From Pseudomonadota bacterium (GTDB lineage: Bacteria > Pseudomonadota > Gammaproteobacteria > Xanthomonadales > Rhodanobacteraceae), in assembly GCA_023388255.1 (NCBI GenBank), contig JAEWGO010000011.1, positions 236,285 through 300,284 on the forward strand: a DNA stretch of 64,000 bases. The letters are read 5' to 3'. The position numbers and the translations under genes were made by a program. Of the stretch, positions 33,405 through 43,299 are shown one piece after another (positions within the stretch are counted from its first letter, which is position 1; each line of letters begins with the position of its first letter). Below the pieces are notes generated by a model. The model worked only from the letters and a program-made list of their open reading frames with translations, did not search any database and was not told the origin of the DNA.

Positions 33405-34292
33405 TCAATCGCGAAACCGTTTGGTCAGATCGGTATAGGCATCAATGCGGCGGTCGCGCAAGAAGGGCCAGATGCGGCGCACGTTCTCGCTGCGCGCGAG
33501 GTCGATGTCGACCAGCAGCAGTTCGCGCCGGTCGGGCGAGGCTTGCGCGAGGAATTCGCCTTGCGGCCCGGCGACGAAGCTCGATCCCCAGAATGCGATG
33601 CCGCGTGCACCGTCCGGTGCTGCCTCGAATCCGGTGCGATTGCAGGCGAGCAGCGGCAGGCCATTGGCGACCGCGTGACCGCGCTGCACGGTGATCCATG
33701 CGTCGCGCTGGCGATCCTTCTCGTCTTGCGCGTCGGCCGGGTCCCAGCCGATCGCGGTCGGATAGAGCAGCAGGTCCGCGCCGGCCAGCGCCATCAGGCG
33801 CGCGCCTTCGGGATACCACTGGTCCCAGCACACCAGCAGGCCGAGTTTGCCCACCGAGGTCCGGATCGGCTCGAAACCGAGATCGCCCGGAGTGAAATAG
33901 AACTTCTCGTAGAACGCCGGATCGTCCGGTATGTGCATCTTGCGGTACTTGCCGGCAATGACGCGCGAACGATCGAACACGACCGCGGTGTTGTGGTACA
34001 GCCCGGCCGCGCGGCGTTCGAACAGCGACGCGACGACGACCAGTTTCAGTTCCTCGGCAAGCGCGCCGATGCGCTCGGTGCTCGGACCCGGAATGGCTTC
34101 GGCGCGGTCGAACTCGTCGACGCTTTCGTGCTGGCAGAAGTAGGGGCCGTTGTGCAGCTCCTGCAGCAGCACCAGCTCGGCGCCGGCCGCGGCGGCTTCA
34201 CGCAGGCCGGCTTCGATTGCATCGAGATTTTCGTCACGGCTGCCGCGATCGGTTTCCTGCAGCAGCGCGACCTTGAGGGTGGTTCGGGTCAT
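33405..34292 (-). CDS. aguB: N-carbamoylputrescine amidase
   Basis: 295 residues from MTRTTLKVALLQ (ATG 34292). It hydrolyses N-carbamoylputrescine to putrescine, CO2 and ammonia. The nitrilase-fold catalytic triad is visible: Glu in LLQELHNGPYF, Lys in GKYRKMHIPDDP, and Cys in GLLVCWDQWYPEGARL. Further family signatures are FYEKFYFTPGD and AIGWDP. Works directly after agmatine deiminase, encoded 117 bp upstream on the same strand. Confidence 0.95.
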   Translation of the reverse strand: MTRTTLKVALLQETDRGSRDENLDAIEAGLREAAAAGAELVLLQELHNGPYFCQHESVDEFDRAEAIPGPSTERIGALAEELKLVVVASLFERRAAGLYHNTAVVFDRSRVIAGKYRKMHIPDDPAFYEKFYFTPGDLGFEPIRTSVGKLGLLVCWDQWYPEGARLMALAGADLLLYPTAIGWDPADAQDEKDRQRDAWITVQRGHAVANGLPLLACNRTGFEAAPDGARGIAFWGSSFVAGPQGEFLAQASPDRRELLLVDIDLARSENVRRIWPFLRDRRIDAYTDLTKRFRD

Positions 34293-34409
34293 GGCGTCGT
34301 CGTGGTGAATCGCGAGTCGGCTACTGTACCGTGGATCGCCAGCGGCATGCGCACGCGGACTCGACATGCTGCGGAGGCGTATGCGCGTCGATGCGCATCC
34401 GCGTGGATG

Positions 34410-35444
34410 TCATGCAGCCAGCGATCCCGCTGGCAACTGCATCGTCAGGCAGTGCACGCTGCCGTTCTGCCAGATCAACGGGCGCGCATCGACCGCGACG
34501 ACGTCGCGACCGGGATGCGCCGCGGCGACGACCTTGGCCGCGAGCGCATCCGCGGCATCGCCGTAGGACGGCATCACGACCGCGCCGTTGACGACCAGGT
34601 AGTTCGCATAGGAAGAGGCGAGGCGGCGCCCGTCGTCGACGATCGCGCGCGCCCACGGCAGCGGGTGCAGGCGATACGGCCGGCCATCGGCGGTGCGCAA
34701 GTTGGCGATTTCCTCGTGCATGCGCGCGAGCTCGTCGTAGTGAGGGTCGTTCGGGTCATCGCAGGTCTGGAACACGATCGCGTCGTCCGGTGCGAAGCGC
34801 GCGAGCGTGTCGATGTGCGCGTCGGTGTCGTCGCCTTCGAGATAGCCGTGATCGAGCCAGAGCACGCGCTCGGCTTCGAATGCCGTCGCGAGGCGCGCGG
34901 TCATCTCCTCTCGCGACATGTGCGGATGGCGTTGCTGCAGGCAGCGCCACGTCGTCAGGATCGTTCCCTTGCCGTCGGATTCGATCGCGCCGCCTTCCAG
35001 CGCCCAATCGATGCGGCGATGGTCGACAGGGGCGAAGACCCTGTGCGGGAGCAGCGATTCGATCAGGCGATCGTCGCGACCGCCCTCGAACTTGCCGCCC
35101 CAGCCGGTGAAGCGGAAATCGACGAGGCGGAAGTGCGTGTCGTCGGTCAAGGTCAGCGGACCGGAGTCACGCAGCCAGGTGTCGTCATACGGCACTTCGA
35201 CGAAGCGGACATGCGCGGCATCGACGCCGCCCTCGGCCAGCAGGTGCGCGGCCCGGTCGCGCACGACTGCGTCCGCGACGCAGACCAGCAACGGTTCGAA
35301 ACGTGCGATTGCAGCGGCCAGCGCAACATAGGCGGTTTCTATGCGCGCCAGACGCGGCGCCCAATCGGTGCCGGCGTGCGGCCAGGCAATGAGTACCCCC
35401 GCCTGCGCTTCCCATTCGGCAGGCAGTCGAAAACGTGGATTCAT
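34410..35444 (-). CDS. aguA: Agmatine deiminase
   Basis: 344 residues. It turns agmatine into N-carbamoylputrescine and ammonia, the step before AguB. Family features: N-terminal PAEWEAQAGVLIAWPH, the DDTWLRDSGP substrate loop, ALEGGAIESDGKGT, DHGYLEGDDTDAHIDTLARF with catalytic His, and the C-terminal NGSVHCLTMQ with catalytic Cys. The gene lies 3 bp after a small exported protein. Together with aguB this gives the arginine-decarboxylase route to putrescine; no speA is in the window. Confidence 0.95.
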   Translation of the reverse strand: MNPRFRLPAEWEAQAGVLIAWPHAGTDWAPRLARIETAYVALAAAIARFEPLLVCVADAVVRDRAAHLLAEGGVDAAHVRFVEVPYDDTWLRDSGPLTLTDDTHFRLVDFRFTGWGGKFEGGRDDRLIESLLPHRVFAPVDHRRIDWALEGGAIESDGKGTILTTWRCLQQRHPHMSREEMTARLATAFEAERVLWLDHGYLEGDDTDAHIDTLARFAPDDAIVFQTCDDPNDPHYDELARMHEEIANLRTADGRPYRLHPLPWARAIVDDGRRLASSYANYLVVNGAVVMPSYGDAADALAAKVVAAAHPGRDVVAVDARPLIWQNGSVHCLTMQLPAGSLAA

Positions 35445-35447
35445 GAA

Positions 35448-35804
35448 TCAGGTTGCCGGAGTCGGGGCGGTCGCAGCGGGCACGCTGTGGATGACGCGGC
35501 TGCGCTCGAAATAGACGGTGTAGCCGGCGTAGCGCCAGCGGTTGATGACCGGATGGCGCGGCTTGTCACCGCCGGCTGCCGGCAATTTCTCGATCGGCGC
35601 GCCGTAGCGCTGTTCGACCTGCGCCATGCTCATGCCGCGACTCGGGCCGACGCCGGCGTAGGCATCGCGCGACGCCTTGCGGTGATGCGGCTTCTTCGCC
35701 GCCTTCGCAGGCTGCACGTCGAGGGTGTCGGCATGCGCCGACGGCATCCCGATGGCGGCAGCGGCGAACACAGAAGCCGCGGCGAGAACGTACTTCACAA
35801 ACAT
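35448..35804 (-). CDS. Small exported hypothetical protein linked to aguA
   Basis: 118 residues with a clear Sec signal (cleavage after about PSAHA, residue 25). The mature part starts with a basic KKPHHRKASR stretch, followed by RGMSMAQVEQRYGAP, a pattern recalling SmpA/OmlA-type lipoproteins or phosphate-starvation exported proteins, and a strand-rich RYAGYTVYFERSRVIHSV end. No lipobox. It overlaps nothing but sits 3 bp from aguA, so co-transcription is very likely. Function unknown. Confidence 0.8.
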   Translation of the reverse strand: MFVKYVLAAASVFAAAAIGMPSAHADTLDVQPAKAAKKPHHRKASRDAYAGVGPSRGMSMAQVEQRYGAPIEKLPAAGGDKPRHPVINRWRYAGYTVYFERSRVIHSVPAATAPTPAT

Positions 35805-36106
35805 GGCTCAACCCCTTGTCATGAAAGGAAACTACGCCGCGCACAGCGACGGATGGCGTCTTTTTAGCAGAAGTACGCGGCGCGTTCCATGACGCTTGCT
35901 GCAGAGTCGCATCGGCGGCGCACAGGAATCGGCTCTGAACGATCCCCCGCACGCCCCGCAGTCGCGTGCTGTTGGTGAAAAGTGTGGCCATGGATGGCCG
36001 CGGGTAGACCGGCCGAAGACTCTACTTCCGCGACATGACACCCAGGCCAGATTGCGGCGATCCCGGATGGATCGCATGAAACACGCAGTGCTCCCGGACG
36101 GATCGC
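35805..36106. other. Intergenic region with a short direct repeat
   Basis: About 300 bp without a supported gene. CCCGGATGGATCGCAT (36062-36077) is repeated as CCCGGACGGATCGCAT (36093-36108), 31 bp apart, just before the terminator of the L36 gene. The promoter of the 35804 operon must lie here but is not obvious. Confidence 0.45.
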
Positions 36107-36108
36107 AT

Positions 36109-36136
36109 AAAAAAAGGCCGCAATGCGGCCCTTTTT
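36109..36136 (-). terminator. Rho-independent terminator after rpmJ
   Basis: GGCCGC (36116-36121) and GCGGCC (36125-36130) flanked by an A run on one side and a T run on the other. Read on the minus strand it ends in a run of seven T. It may act on both strands. Confidence 0.85.
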
Positions 36137-36164
36137 CATCGGAATCCGGTGACGGAACCCCGGC

Positions 36165-36290
36165 TCAGCGCTGGCGCGCCTTGAAACGCGGGTTGCTCTT
36201 GCAGATCACGAACACCTTGCCGCGGCGACGCACGACTTTGCAATCGCGGTGGCGCTTCTTTGCGGACTTGAGGGACGACAGCACTTTCAT
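36165..36290 (-). CDS. ykgO: 50S ribosomal protein L36, type B
   Basis: 41 residues, MKVLSSLKSAKKRHRDCKVVRRRGKVFVICKSNPRFKARQR-type sequence (20-residue limit respected by noting only that it starts MKVLSSLKSAKKRH and ends KSNPRFKARQR). It lacks the full Cys-Cys-Cys-His zinc set of the ordinary L36, so it is the zinc-free C-minus paralogue, comparable with E. coli YkgO. These paralogues often replace the zinc form under zinc limitation and are Zur-controlled; no Zur box was identified upstream. Start is the Met at 36290. Monocistronic. Confidence 0.93.
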   Translation of the reverse strand: MKVLSSLKSAKKRHRDCKVVRRRGKVFVICKSNPRFKARQR

Positions 36291-36447
36291 GGAACGCCTC
36301 GCGACAGTTTCTGGACACGGAAAGCGCGGAATTGTAAGGGATTTGTGTGGCCGTGGAAAGTAGGGGGAGTGCAACGGATCGCCGGAGGCGATGTTCGGCG
36401 CCATCGGACCGCTTGGATTCGCTCCCGAAACTGCCTAGCTTAGGGGG

Positions 36448-37128
36448 ATGCCCAAGGTCCTCACCATCGAAGACGACGCGGTTACCGCACGCGAGATCGT
36501 CGCCGAATTGCGCAGCCGCGGCAACGAGGTCGACTGGGTCGACAACGGCCGTGAAGGTCTGGATCGGGCCATCCAAGGCGACTACGACGCGATTACGCTG
36601 GATCGCATGCTGCCTCGACTGGACGGCCTTGCCATGGTCACCGCCCTGCGCAATGCCGGCGTGCAGACACCGGTACTGATGATCAGTGCACTCAGCGATG
36701 TCGACGAACGCATCCGCGGCCTGCGCGCCGGTGGTGACGACTACCTGACCAAGCCATTCGCACCGGACGAAATGGCAGCGCGCGTCGAAGTGCTGATGCG
36801 GCGCCGGCAAACCACGGCACGCGCCACGGTGTTGCGCGTGGCGGATCTGGAACTCGATCTGATCGAGCGCAGCGCACACCGCGGCGAACTTGCGCTCGCG
36901 CTGCTGCCCATCGAATTCCGCCTGCTCGAATTCCTCGTGCGCAATTCCGGCCAAGTGCTCACTCGGACAATGATCTTCGAGGCAGTCTGGGGCTATCACT
37001 TCGACCCCGGGACGAATGTCATCGACGTGCACATCGGCCGCCTGCGCAAGAAGGTCGACCCGCCCGGCCTCGCGCCGTTGATCCGCACCGTCCGTGGCTC
37101 TGGATATCGCCTTGCTGAAGCTGAGTGA
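36448..37128 (+). CDS. OmpR-family response regulator
   Basis: 226 residues. Receiver domain with acidic DD at 9-10, phospho-acceptor Asp52 (AITLDRMLP) and the LTKPF Lys. The C-terminal winged helix (about 130-225) contains LLPIEFRLLEFLVRNSGQVLTRTMIFEAVWGY and the IDVHIGRLRKKVD recognition region and RGSGYRLAE ending. The following kinase overlaps by 35 bp. It most likely controls the RND pump that follows (inference from operon context), as in PhoP- or CzcR-type pump regulators. Confidence 0.93.
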   Translation: MPKVLTIEDDAVTAREIVAELRSRGNEVDWVDNGREGLDRAIQGDYDAITLDRMLPRLDGLAMVTALRNAGVQTPVLMISALSDVDERIRGLRAGGDDYLTKPFAPDEMAARVEVLMRRRQTTARATVLRVADLELDLIERSAHRGELALALLPIEFRLLEFLVRNSGQVLTRTMIFEAVWGYHFDPGTNVIDVHIGRLRKKVDPPGLAPLIRTVRGSGYRLAEAE

Positions 37129-38509
37129 CCACTGGCGCTCGGCGACGACTCGCCTGATCCTGATCTACGGTGCGTTCTTCGCCCTGTGGAGCACGGTGCT
37201 GATCGGTGCAATGTATTGGGAAACCACGCGCTACCTCTCCAATATCGTCGACGACATCGTCGGACAGCGCGCGCACTACCTGACCACCATCGAACGCGAT
37301 CGCCTGCCCGCTGCGATGGAGGCAACCGGTGCGCTGGACCTGCGCGGAGTGATGGCGCTGGGCCTGTTCGACACCGCCGGGCGCTATCTGGACGGAAATA
37401 TCGAAAAGCTGCCGTCGGACCTGCCTGCGGATGGTGCCATCCGAGTGCTGCCGCATGGCCTGCAGCGGCGAGGTGTGGAACACCGTCGGCCAGCGCGTGG
37501 ACTCGCGGTCCGTCTGTCCAGTGGCGAAACACTGGTCATCGCGAGGGACACCAGTGTCATCGACCAAGTCGGCGTAATCCTGCGCCATTCTTTGCTGTTG
37601 GGCCTGACGCTGACCACGATCCCCGGCCTGATCGGCGGCCTGCTGCTCAGCCGCCGCCCGTTGCGACGAGTTCGGGCGATCGAATCCGCGATCGAGCCGA
37701 TCGCACGCGGCGACCTCGGCCGCCGCCTGCCGATATCCGGGCGTGGCGACGAAGTCGACATGCTCGCCGCCATCGTCAACCGCATGCTCGGTGATATCGA
37801 ACACCTGATCGGGGAGGTCAAGGGCGTCTGCGACAGCATCGCGCATGACCTTCGCACGCCACTGACGCGCCTGCGCGCGCAACTGCACCGTCTGCAGCAA
37901 AAAGGCGACAGCTGCGAGGATCGCGCAATGGTCATCGACCGCTGCGTCGGCGACGTCGATGCACTGCTGGAGCGCTTCCGCGCCTTGCTGCGCATCTCCG
38001 AACTGGAAGACCTGCGCCGTCGCGGCGGCTTCGCCAGCGTCAACCTCGGCGAAATCCTGCGCCAGGTGCACGAGCTTTACGCGCCGTTGGCCGAGGACGC
38101 CGGCGTCGCCTTCCATCTCGATGCACCGAGGCACGTGTCGATCCACGCCGACCCGCACCTGCTGGTCGAAGCGTTCAGCAATCTCATCGCCAACGCGATC
38201 AAGTTCACTCCGAACGAAGGTATGGTTCGTGTGAGCATTCGCATCGAGGCTGCAGGCCCGTGCGTCGACATCGTCGATACCGGACCCGGCATCCCGAGTG
38301 GCGAACGCGAAGCCGTGTTGCAGCGTTTCTATCGCAGCGAATGCGGGCGCGAAATCGCCACACCGGGACACGGCCTTGGCCTCAGCATCGTCTCGGCCAT
38401 CGTGCGCCTGCATGGGTTCCGGCTGCGCATAGGCGAGAGCGAGAGCGGTGGAACGCGGGTGAGTGTGGAATGCTGGGGAGACACCCTTGCCTCCGCGCAA
38501 GGGTTTTGA
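37094..38509 (+). CDS. Sensor histidine kinase
   Basis: 471 residues from GTG 37094; the exact start is uncertain because no strong ribosome site precedes it, and a TTG at 37112 is an alternative. TM1 is near 20-45, a periplasmic sensor domain of about 115 residues, TM2 near 160-185, then HAMP. The H-box is CDSIAHDLRTPLTRLRAQL (phospho-His), and the HATPase_c domain carries N box (NLIANAIKFT), G1 (DTGPGIP) and G2 (GHGLGLSIV). Pairs with the overlapping response regulator; the signal is unknown but probably a pump substrate or envelope stress. Confidence 0.92.
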   Translation: MALDIALLKLSDHWRSATTRLILIYGAFFALWSTVLIGAMYWETTRYLSNIVDDIVGQRAHYLTTIERDRLPAAMEATGALDLRGVMALGLFDTAGRYLDGNIEKLPSDLPADGAIRVLPHGLQRRGVEHRRPARGLAVRLSSGETLVIARDTSVIDQVGVILRHSLLLGLTLTTIPGLIGGLLLSRRPLRRVRAIESAIEPIARGDLGRRLPISGRGDEVDMLAAIVNRMLGDIEHLIGEVKGVCDSIAHDLRTPLTRLRAQLHRLQQKGDSCEDRAMVIDRCVGDVDALLERFRALLRISELEDLRRRGGFASVNLGEILRQVHELYAPLAEDAGVAFHLDAPRHVSIHADPHLLVEAFSNLIANAIKFTPNEGMVRVSIRIEAAGPCVDIVDTGPGIPSGEREAVLQRFYRSECGREIATPGHGLGLSIVSAIVRLHGFRLRIGESESGGTRVSVECWGDTLASAQGF

Positions 38510-38637
38510 ACGAACGCAAACGGCTCGCGGGCGCAGCCGATTCGATCATGAAGTTTTGTTCACGCGGCAGCCCTTGGCTTGCGCTCCTGCGGCACCTACC
38601 TTGGCGCACTGCACCAGCTTCCACTTCGGTATCCCGC

Positions 38638-41600
38638 ATGATCGGAATCGTCCGCGTCGCGCTGCAGCGCCCGTACACGTTTGTCGTGCTCGCGCTGCTG
38701 ATCCTGATCATCGGTCCGCTGGTCGCACTGCGCACGCCGACTGACATTTTTCCGGATATCCGCATCCCGGTCATCGCAGTGGCGTGGCAGTACACGGGCT
38801 TGCCGCCGGACCAGATGGCCGGGCGCATCACCACGCTGTACGAGCGCGTGCTGACGACAACGGTCAACGACATCGAGCACATCGAGGCCAACTCCTACCA
38901 GGGCTTCGGCATCGTCAAGATCTTCTTCCAGCCCGGCGTCGACGTCGCCACCGCGAACGCCCAGGTGACAGCGGTTTCGCAAACCATCGTCAAGCAGATG
39001 CCACCGGGTACGACGCCGCCGCTGATCCTCAACTACAACGCATCCACGGTGCCAATCCTGCAGTTGGCCTTGTCCGGCAAGGGACTGTCCGAGCAAAACC
39101 TGGCGGACCTTGGCCTCAATACGATCCGCACGCGCCTGGTCACGGTGCCTGGCGCGGCGATTCCGTATCCATTCGGTGGCAAGAGCCGCCAAGTGCAGAT
39201 CGACCTCGATCCGTCCGCGTTGCAGGCTCGCGGGCTTTCCGCCAATGACGTCGCGAACGCGCTTGCGGCGCAGAACCTGATCACGCCGGTCGGTACGCAG
39301 AAGATCGGCGCGTTCGAATACACGCTCCAACTGAACAACGCGCCATCGGCGATCGACGACCTCGGCGATTTGCCGGTAAAGGTCGTCAACGGCAGCACGA
39401 TCTACATCCGCGATGTCGCCCACGTGCGCGACGGCAACGCACCGCAAACAAACATCGTGCATGTCGACGGCTCGCGTTCGGTGTTGATGTCGGTACTGAA
39501 GAATGGTGCAACATCCACGCTCGCGATCGTCGCCGGCATCAAGTCGAAGCTCGCCGAGATTCGCCCCGGCTTGCCGGAGAACCTCACGGTCGCGCCGATC
39601 AACGACCAGTCGCTGTTCGTGCGCGCGGCGGTAAAGGGCGTCGCGTTCGAGGGCGCGATCGCGGCGGCGCTGACCAGCATCATGATCCTGCTGTTCCTCG
39701 GCAGCTGGCGTTCGACCGTGATCATCGCGGTGTCGATCCCGCTGTCGGTGCTCGGCGCGATCCTGTGCCTGGCCGCGCTTGGAGAGACCTTGAACATCAT
39801 GACCCTCGGCGGCCTCGCGCTTGCGGTCGGCATCCTCGTCGACGATGCAACGGTGACGATCGAGAACATCAACTGGCATCTCGAACACGGCAAGGACGTC
39901 GAGACCTCGATCATGGACGGCGCCGCGCAAATCGTGACGCCGGCCTTCGTCTCGCTGCTGTGCATCTGCATCGTGTTCGTGCCTATGTTCTTCCTCGAAG
40001 GCGTCGCGCGCTTCCTGTTCGTGCCGATGGCCGAAGCGGTGATGTTCGCGATGGCATGCTCGTTCATTCTCTCGCGCACCCTGGTGCCGACGATGGCGAA
40101 GTACCTGTTGCGTCCGCACGCAGCGCACGTCGATGCCGAAGGCAACCTGCTGCCGTTGCCGCCGACGCGCAATCCGCTGGTGCGTTTCCAGCGCGCATTC
40201 GAGGCACGTTTCGAGCGCATGCGCGCGAGCTACCGCGAACTGCTCAAGCTCGCGCTGCTGCATCGGCGCGTGTTCGTCGGCGGCTTCATGGCGTTCATAC
40301 TCGCCTCGTTCCTGCTGGCGCCGTTCCTCGGCCGCAACTTCTTCCCGTCGGTCGACGGCGGCCAGATCCTCATGCATGTGCGCACCCAGGTCGGCACGCG
40401 CGTGGAGGAGAGCGCGAACCAGTTCGCCGCGATCCAGAAAGCGATCCGCACGATCATTCCCTCGCACGAGATCGACGTGATGGTCGACAACATCGGCCTG
40501 TCGACCAGCAGCATCAACCTGACTTACAACAACACCGGCGTGATGGGCGCGCAGGACGGCGACATCCAGATCGCGCTGAAGGAAGGCCACAAACCGACCG
40601 CCGACTATGTGCGCGAGTTGCGCGAGAAGCTGCCGCGCCAGTTCCCTGGCGTGACGTTCTCGTTCCCGCCGGCCGACATCGTCAGCCAGATCCTGAACTT
40701 CGGTTCACCCGCGCCAATCGATCTGCAGGTCCGTGGCGCAAACCTCGATGCGAACTTCGACTATGCCAACTCGCTGCTGCCGAAGATTCGTGCGATTCCC
40801 GGCATCGCCGACGTGCGCATCCAGCAATCGCGGCAGAGCCCGATGTTCAAGGTCGATGTCGATCGCACGCGCGCACAGGAACTCGGCATCACCACGCGTG
40901 ACGTCACCAACAGCCTGGTCGTGAACCTCGCCGGCAGCAGCCAGGTCGCGCCGACGTTCTGGCTGAATCCGCAAAACGGCGTGTCGTATCCGATCGTGAT
41001 GCAGACGCCGCAGTATCGCCTCGACTCGCTCACTGCACTGGCGAACCTGCCGATCAGCGGCAGCGCCGGCTCGTCGTCGCAAGTGCTCGGTGGCCTCGCG
41101 GACTTCACGCGCGCATCCGGCAACGGCATGGTCAGCCAGTACGACATCCAGTCGATGGTACAGATCAATGCGACCACGCAAGGGCGCGATCTCGGCGCGG
41201 TGGCGACCGACCTGCGCCGCATCCTCGCCGACACGGCCAAGCAGGTGCCGAAGGGCTCCACCGTGGCCTTGCTCGGCCAGGTGCGCACGATGGAGAGCTC
41301 GTTTTCGGGCCTGCTGTTCGGCCTGCTCGGCGCGATCGTGCTGGTGTATTTCCTGATCGTGGTGAACTTCCAGTCGTGGAGCGATCCGTTCGTGATCGTT
41401 ACCGCGTTGCCGGCCGCGCTGGCGGGCATCGTCTGGATGCTGTTCGCGACCTATACGCCGATCTCGGTTCCGGCACTGACCGGCGCGATCATGTGCATGG
41501 GCGTCGCCACGGCAAACAGTGTGCTGGTGATCAGCTTCGCGCGCGAACGCCTCGATGCGATCGGCGATGCGACGGTCGCCGCGATCGAAGCCGGTTTCGT

Positions 41601-41841
41601 GCGCTTCCGCCCGGTGCTGATGACCGCACTCGCGATGATCATCGGCATGGCGCCGATGGCACTCGGCCTCGGCGAAGGCGGCGAGCAGAACGCACCGCTC
41701 GGCCGTGCCGTCATTGGCGGCCTCGTTTTCGCGACGATCGCCACGCTGATCTTCGTGCCCGTCGTGTTCAGCATCGTGCATCGTCGGCATGGCGAAAAGC
41801 CCGCGCCGCGCCCCGCACTCGGAGAACTCCATGTCGTCTGA
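38638..41841 (+). CDS. RND efflux permease
   Basis: 1067 residues from MIGIVRVALQRPY (ATG 38638). Twelve-TM RND layout with two large periplasmic loops, closest to the HAE-1-like transporters that act without a matching Lys relay. TM4 has the Asp pair (ILVDDATVTIENI, 39841-39846), but TM10 reads GVATANSVLVIS, with Ala where AcrB has Lys940 (about 41511-41514). The gene follows the two-component genes by 128 bp, and its adaptor comes after, the reverse of the usual adaptor-permease order. No outer-membrane factor is encoded. Confidence 0.93.
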   Translation: MIGIVRVALQRPYTFVVLALLILIIGPLVALRTPTDIFPDIRIPVIAVAWQYTGLPPDQMAGRITTLYERVLTTTVNDIEHIEANSYQGFGIVKIFFQPGVDVATANAQVTAVSQTIVKQMPPGTTPPLILNYNASTVPILQLALSGKGLSEQNLADLGLNTIRTRLVTVPGAAIPYPFGGKSRQVQIDLDPSALQARGLSANDVANALAAQNLITPVGTQKIGAFEYTLQLNNAPSAIDDLGDLPVKVVNGSTIYIRDVAHVRDGNAPQTNIVHVDGSRSVLMSVLKNGATSTLAIVAGIKSKLAEIRPGLPENLTVAPINDQSLFVRAAVKGVAFEGAIAAALTSIMILLFLGSWRSTVIIAVSIPLSVLGAILCLAALGETLNIMTLGGLALAVGILVDDATVTIENINWHLEHGKDVETSIMDGAAQIVTPAFVSLLCICIVFVPMFFLEGVARFLFVPMAEAVMFAMACSFILSRTLVPTMAKYLLRPHAAHVDAEGNLLPLPPTRNPLVRFQRAFEARFERMRASYRELLKLALLHRRVFVGGFMAFILASFLLAPFLGRNFFPSVDGGQILMHVRTQVGTRVEESANQFAAIQKAIRTIIPSHEIDVMVDNIGLSTSSINLTYNNTGVMGAQDGDIQIALKEGHKPTADYVRELREKLPRQFPGVTFSFPPADIVSQILNFGSPAPIDLQVRGANLDANFDYANSLLPKIRAIPGIADVRIQQSRQSPMFKVDVDRTRAQELGITTRDVTNSLVVNLAGSSQVAPTFWLNPQNGVSYPIVMQTPQYRLDSLTALANLPISGSAGSSSQVLGGLADFTRASGNGMVSQYDIQSMVQINATTQGRDLGAVATDLRRILADTAKQVPKGSTVALLGQVRTMESSFSGLLFGLLGAIVLVYFLIVVNFQSWSDPFVIVTALPAALAGIVWMLFATYTPISVPALTGAIMCMGVATANSVLVISFARERLDAIGDATVAAIEAGFVRFRPVLMTALAMIIGMAPMALGLGEGGEQNAPLGRAVIGGLVFATIATLIFVPVVFSIVHRRHGEKPAPRPALGELHVV

Positions 41842-43033
41842 ACTTTCACCACCGAATGTTTCCCGCCGCGGCCTGCATCTCGCCGGCCTGGTCGGTGGCG
41901 TCGCCGCCATCGTGATCGTGGCGGTCGGCCTCGTCACCCGCGCGCATGGCGATGCCGGCCTCAAGCAATGGACCGACGAGCAGTCGATTCCGACCGTCGC
42001 GTTGATCGCACCCGGCACGCAAGGCGACGCGGCGACGCTTGATCTGCCTGGCCGCCTGGAAGCCTATTCGCGCGCGTCATTGTATGCGCGGGTCAGCGGC
42101 TACTTGAAGAGCTGGAACGTCGACATCGGCGCGTCAGTGAAGGCGGGGCAGGTGCTCGCCGAGATCGAGACGCCCGATGTCGACCAGGAACTGCTGCAGG
42201 CGCGGGCGAATCTCGCCAGCGCGAAGGCGAATGCCGATCTCGCCGTGACGACGGCGAAGCGCTGGCGCTCGATGATCGCCACCGGCGCCGTCTCCAAGCA
42301 GGACGCCGACGAAAAAAGCGGCGATGCCGATGCCAAGCTGGCACTGGTCAAGTCCGGACAGGCGAACGTCGAGCGACTGGTTGCGACGAAGGGCTTCGCG
42401 CGCATCGTCGCGCCGTTCGACGGCATCGTGACCGCACGCAACACCGACGTCGGCGCACTCATCAACATCGGCGGCGCAGCGGGGCAGGAGTTGTTCGTCG
42501 TATCCGATACGAAGAAACTGCGCGTCTACGTCAGCGTGCCGCAGACCTACGTTCCCAGCATTCCGCCCGGCACCAAGGCGACGATCACGGTCCCCGAGCA
42601 CGCCGGCGTGAAGTATGCCGCGACGGTCGAATCCTCATCGCAGGCGGTCAACGCGACCTCCGGCAGCACGCTTATGCAGCTCGCGGTCGACAATGCGAAC
42701 GGCGAGCTTCTACCCGGCGGATTCGCCAATGTCAGCCTCGACCTGCCGCGCACCGCTGCGATGCTGAGCGTGCCGGCGAGCGCCTTGATGTTCGACAAGT
42801 CGGGCCTGCGCGTCGCGACCGTAGGCGCCGACGACAAGATCAAGTTGAAGAACGTGACGATCGCGCGCGATCTGGGCAAGACGATCCAGCTAGGTTCCGG
42901 CCTCGAGCCCGGCGACCGGGTGATCGAAAGCCCGCCAGACGGCATCTCCGATGGCGACATCGTGCGTATTGCGGAGCCTGCCAAGGTGGCCTCCGCGCAG
43001 CCCGCTATCGCACCGAAGAGCGCGACGCACTGA
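41831..43033 (+). CDS. RND efflux periplasmic adaptor
   Basis: 400 residues from ATG 41831 (GGAG at 41821-41824), overlapping the permease end by 11 bp. A single N-terminal hydrophobic anchor (AGLVGGVAAIVIVAVGLV) takes the place of a lipobox. The lipoyl halves (YSRASLYARVSGYLKSWNVDIGASVKAGQVLAEIETPD and KGFARIVAPFDGIVTARN), the helical hairpin and the barrel and membrane-proximal domains are complete. It links the preceding permease to an outer-membrane channel encoded elsewhere. Confidence 0.93.
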   Translation: MSSELSPPNVSRRGLHLAGLVGGVAAIVIVAVGLVTRAHGDAGLKQWTDEQSIPTVALIAPGTQGDAATLDLPGRLEAYSRASLYARVSGYLKSWNVDIGASVKAGQVLAEIETPDVDQELLQARANLASAKANADLAVTTAKRWRSMIATGAVSKQDADEKSGDADAKLALVKSGQANVERLVATKGFARIVAPFDGIVTARNTDVGALINIGGAAGQELFVVSDTKKLRVYVSVPQTYVPSIPPGTKATITVPEHAGVKYAATVESSSQAVNATSGSTLMQLAVDNANGELLPGGFANVSLDLPRTAAMLSVPASALMFDKSGLRVATVGADDKIKLKNVTIARDLGKTIQLGSGLEPGDRVIESPPDGISDGDIVRIAEPAKVASAQPAIAPKSATH

Positions 43034-43299
43034 CGTATTGCCGGCACACGTCCGGGAAGTCGAGCCGAAGCTGCGCGACGCTCTGTGGCTGAATCTGCGG
43101 TAGGCCGCGCACTTTTGGGGATGGATCTCGCCTGCCTTTGACAGGCGCAGTGCAGGGCAATCGATGCCGGGGAAATCATCTAGCCCCATCGCGCTACGCT
43201 CACCGAGCACTTCGCTGGCTGGACATGCCAGCAATATGCCTTTCGAGGCGAAGATTTTTGCTTTGCCCGGTTGGAGGCGTGGCACAACAGGGGATCGCG

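Noticed and set aside
33543..35867. Long plus-strand frame across aguA/aguB
   Set aside because: Antisense to two clearly identified minus-strand enzymes.
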